The notes below the pieces were generated by a model. That model worked only from the letters and a program-made list of their open reading frames with translations. It did not search any database and had not been told where the DNA came from. Below, piece by piece: positions 61,486 to 64,000 of a stretch of DNA of 64,000 nt. The stretch covers positions 1 through 64,000 of the forward strand of contig PJFC01000001.1 of NCBI GenBank assembly GCA_003574885.1, in the 5' to 3' direction. The position numbers were made by a program, and so were the translations under genes. This stretch comes from Geobacter sp. Lineage in GTDB: Bacteria > Desulfobacterota > Desulfuromonadia > Geobacterales > Geobacteraceae. Position 1 is the stretch's first letter; the number at the start of each line of letters is the position of its first letter.

Positions 61486-62514
61486 ATGCAAATCGGCATG
61501 ATCGGATTGGGGCGCATGGGAGCTGATATGGTGCGTCGCCTGCTGCTAAAAGGCCATGAATGCGTTGTATTTGATATGAAAACCGACGCCGTAGATGTCC
61601 TTGCACGCGAAGGGGCTCTGGGAACACGAACAGTTGAAGAATTTGTTTCCAGGCTCGTCAAGCCTCGCGTTGTCTGGTTGATGGTGCCGGCCGCTGTCAC
61701 GGATGCGATGATTACTGCGCTCACGCCCCTTTTGGAGCCTGACGACATTGTTATTGATGGTGGCAACTCCTATTACCTGGATGATATCCGCCGCTCGGCC
61801 CAGCTTCAGACATTAAGTATCCGCTACCTCGACGTCGGGACCAGTGGTGGGGTCTGGGGAGCGGAGCGAGGCTACTGCCTTATGATCGGTGGAGAAATAT
61901 CGGCCGTGAAGCACCTTGACCCGATTTTCGCCGCGCTGGCCCCCGGCATCGCTGCCGCCCCGCGCACAACGGGCAGGGAAAAGGACAGCGGCTCGGCCGA
62001 ACAGGGCTATCTCCACTGCGGACCCAATGGCGCCGGACACTTCGTCAAAATGGTACACAACGGTATCGAATACGGGCTGATGGCAGCTTATGCGGAGGGG
62101 CTCAACATTCTCCACCATGCCAATGCCGGCAAGCAGGAGCGGGAAGTAGATGCCGAGACGACGCCGTTGCGTTATCCGGAGCATTATCAGTACGACTTCA
62201 ATTTGTCTGATATCACGGAGGTCTGGCGACGCGGGAGCGTCATCGCTTCATGGCTGCTCGACCTTACGGTAAATGAGCTGCTGGCAAATCCCGACTTGGA
62301 GAATTTCAAAGGAAGAGTATCCGATTCGGGCGAAGGACGTTGGACTACCATTGCCGCCATTGAAGAGGGAGTTCCAGCCCACGTCCTCAGCGCGGCACTT
62401 TACGAACGGTTCAGTTCGCGAGGTGAGGCCGATTTTGCCGACCGGGTTCTGTCGGCAATGCGTTACGGGTTTGGCGGCCATCTTGAGAAGGCCGCTGGCG
62501 GAAAAGGGAAATAA
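61486..62514 (+). CDS. gnd: 6-phosphogluconate dehydrogenase, decarboxylating (short GndA type)
   Basis: A 342-residue protein from ATG 61486 (MQIGMIGLGRMGADMVRRLL), preceded by AGGAGG; longer in-frame codons from 61270 overlap the HAD gene and are not native. A Rossmann NAD(P) motif lies at 5-12. The substrate-binding block is CGPNGAGHFVKMVHNGIEYG with the catalytic Lys and Asn, plus GGVWGAERGYCLMIGG. It lacks the C-terminal extension of the 470-residue enzyme, as in the NAD-preferring GndA/YqeC type. It makes ribulose 5-phosphate and CO2. It lies upstream of zwf on the same strand. Confidence 0.94.
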   Translation: MQIGMIGLGRMGADMVRRLLLKGHECVVFDMKTDAVDVLAREGALGTRTVEEFVSRLVKPRVVWLMVPAAVTDAMITALTPLLEPDDIVIDGGNSYYLDDIRRSAQLQTLSIRYLDVGTSGGVWGAERGYCLMIGGEISAVKHLDPIFAALAPGIAAAPRTTGREKDSGSAEQGYLHCGPNGAGHFVKMVHNGIEYGLMAAYAEGLNILHHANAGKQEREVDAETTPLRYPEHYQYDFNLSDITEVWRRGSVIASWLLDLTVNELLANPDLENFKGRVSDSGEGRWTTIAAIEEGVPAHVLSAALYERFSSRGEADFADRVLSAMRYGFGGHLEKAAGGKGK

Positions 62515-62573
62515 CACGGCGGGCTGTTCCAACGTAAAGCGTTCACATCACTTCGTCTGAAAGGCGCACTGCC

Positions 62574-64000
62574 ATGAGCATTCAACAATCCAAACCGATT
62601 GTGATGATAATCTTCGGTGCTGGTGGAGACCTGACCTGGCGCAAACTGATTCCTGCACTCTACAACCTCTTTATCGACCACCATCTTCCCCATCAATTTG
62701 CCGTAATAGGGATCGACCAGAAGGACACTGCTGAAGAGAAGTTCCGCCAGCACCTGCGGGAAGGAGTCGATGAATTTTCCCGTCGGGGCAAGTCTGAAGA
62801 ACAAGCCTGGCAGCAATTTGCATCATGTATTTCCCTTATCTGCGGGGACCTTATCGGCCAGGAAACCGGGGCCGAGCTCAAGCGGCGACTGGATGACCTG
62901 GACAGGGGGTGGCAAGCTGGCTCTGACCATATCTTCTATTTCGCCATTCCACCGACCATGGTAGGAGCAGTGGCCAGTCAACTGAAACAGCTTGAACTGT
63001 GCAAGGACTGTCAGCGGGACCGGCTGGTGGTGGAAAAGCCGTTCGGCCGTGATCTGCAGTCAGCCCGCGAACTGAACCAGCTCCTCACCGGCAAGTTCGA
63101 CGAGTCCCAGATCTACCGTATCGATCATTATCTCGGCAAGGAAACGGTACAGAACATCCTCGCCTTCCGCTTTGCCAACGCCCTCTTCGAGCCGCTCTGG
63201 AACCGGCGCTATATAGATTATGTCCAGATCACCGTGGCTGAAACGGTAGGGGTTGGGCATCGCGGTGGCTATTATGACCATGCCGGGGCTCTGCGCGACA
63301 TGGTGCAGAACCACCTCCTCCAGATCCTCTGCCTGATCGCCATGGAGCCGCCGGTCTCATTTGACGCCAACGAGGTCCGCAACAAGAAGGTTGACGTGCT
63401 GCGGGCTATCCGCCCCATCCTCCCGGAGAATGTTCACCACGTGGCAGTGCGCGGCCAGTACGGCTCCGGCTTGGTCGGCGGCAAGGAGATTTCTGCCTAC
63501 CGCGACGAGCCTGATGTCGCTGTTGACTCCCCCATCGAAACATTTGCCGCGCTCAAGCTCGTCATTGACAACTGGCGCTGGGAGGGAGTGCCGTTTTACC
63601 TGCGCACGGGAAAGTGCCTGCAACACAAGGTCTCCGAGGTTGCGATCATTTTCCGTCCGGCTCCCCACCATCCATTTCCTTCCTCCGCAGTGGAAAACTG
63701 GCAGCCTAATCGCCTCGTGATCCGCATCCAGCCTGAGGAGGGTATCGTGTCCCGGATCCAGGCAAAGCAACCGGGGACGCAGATGCTGCTCGGGCCGGTG
63801 GATATGCAGTTCCTCTACCGGGAAGCTTTTAAAGCCTCAACCCCCGAGGCTTACGAGACACTTCTCCTCGACATAATGCGCGGCGATGCCACGTTGTTCA
63901 TGCGCGCCGACCAGGTTGAAAGCGCCTGGTCCATCGTTACGCCGATCATTGAGGCGTGGGATGCGGTGCCCACGGCAGACTTCCCTAATTACCAGCCTGG
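62574..64000 (+). CDS. zwf: Glucose-6-phosphate 1-dehydrogenase (3' end outside window)
   Basis: 475 codons are visible from ATG 62574; the family is about 490-510 residues, so only the last few dozen are missing. The N-terminal coenzyme motif is [18 protein letters not shown] (many members have GASGDLTKRK). [15 protein letters not shown] follows, and the substrate site is [23 protein letters not shown] or NADP preference is not clear from sequence. It oxidises glucose 6-phosphate to 6-phosphogluconolactone, feeding the adjacent 6-phosphogluconate dehydrogenase. No lactonase gene is visible before the window ends. It starts 59 bases after gnd. Confidence 0.94.
   Translation, partial: MSIQQSKPIVMIIFGAGGDLTWRKLIPALYNLFIDHHLPHQFAVIGIDQKDTAEEKFRQHLREGVDEFSRRGKSEEQAWQQFASCISLICGDLIGQETGAELKRRLDDLDRGWQAGSDHIFYFAIPPTMVGAVASQLKQLELCKDCQRDRLVVEKPFGRDLQSARELNQLLTGKFDESQIYRIDHYLGKETVQNILAFRFANALFEPLWNRRYIDYVQITVAETVGVGHRGGYYDHAGALRDMVQNHLLQILCLIAMEPPVSFDANEVRNKKVDVLRAIRPILPENVHHVAVRGQYGSGLVGGKEISAYRDEPDVAVDSPIETFAALKLVIDNWRWEGVPFYLRTGKCLQHKVSEVAIIFRPAPHHPFPSSAVENWQPNRLVIRIQPEEGIVSRIQAKQPGTQMLLGPVDMQFLYREAFKASTPEAYETLLLDIMRGDATLFMRADQVESAWSIVTPIIEAWDAVPTADFPNYQP

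Overview
The window (about 56% G+C, dense bacterial genes) looks like chromosome of a Geobacteraceae member, most like Geobacter or Geotalea. This is inferred from the gene content: an ETF-linked membrane Fe-S oxidoreductase, fused isobutyryl-CoA mutase, an ActP/DUF485 acetate symporter pair, many sigma-54 activators, and GEMM-type riboswitches carrying the base that favours cyclic AMP-GMP. No tRNA, rRNA, CRISPR array, phage or intact insertion sequence was seen.

Layout. 1-5.3 kb: a partial secreted NHL/Ig-like protein, a fragment of a sigma-54 activator, and a minus-strand envelope operon. That operon encodes a LysM/YkuD/SPOR L,D-transpeptidase, an Lpp-like lipoprotein ending in Arg-Lys, and a second L,D-transpeptidase. 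It is preceded by two tandem GEMM-I riboswitches, each with its own intrinsic terminator. 5.4-18.2 kb: signalling genes, namely a chemoreceptor, receiver proteins, two sigma-54 activators, one histidine kinase split by an in-frame stop, and a 1148-residue multi-PAS kinase. 18.2-29.3 kb: a plus-strand chemosensory operon (HD-GYP regulator, soluble receptor-like protein, STAS, CheY, CheA, CheW, MCP, CheR, CheD, CheB) behind a recognisable sigma-54 promoter with upstream TGTCGCA repeats.

29.5-43.8 kb: acyl-CoA catabolism. A minus-strand run encodes thiolase, 3-hydroxyacyl-CoA dehydrogenase, enoyl-CoA hydratase, acyl-CoA dehydrogenase, a membrane Fe-S oxidoreductase and EtfB/EtfA. A second run encodes a DUF6125-like protein, fused isobutyryl-CoA mutase and an M24 peptidase. 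A MerR-family gene lies beside it. Both runs start at promoters with the same dyad (TTGACAT-N2-ACGTAAA) over the -35 box, so I infer one regulon that converts isobutyryl-CoA to butyryl-CoA and then to acetyl-CoA, passing electrons through ETF to the quinone pool.

43.8-64 kb: a broken CCG-domain gene, two paralogous MarR regulators, an IclR regulator with a DUF485/ActP acetate transporter, two ClC proteins, a plasma-membrane-type H+-ATPase, a tiny lipoprotein, a CHRD protein, a universal stress protein, an RpiB-like isomerase, a short bd-type oxidase (CydAB), a deleted and frameshifted transaldolase, a HAD phosphatase, 6-phosphogluconate dehydrogenase and a partial glucose-6-phosphate dehydrogenase. 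The last group suggests a pentose-phosphate and oxygen/stress module in which the transaldolase copy has decayed.
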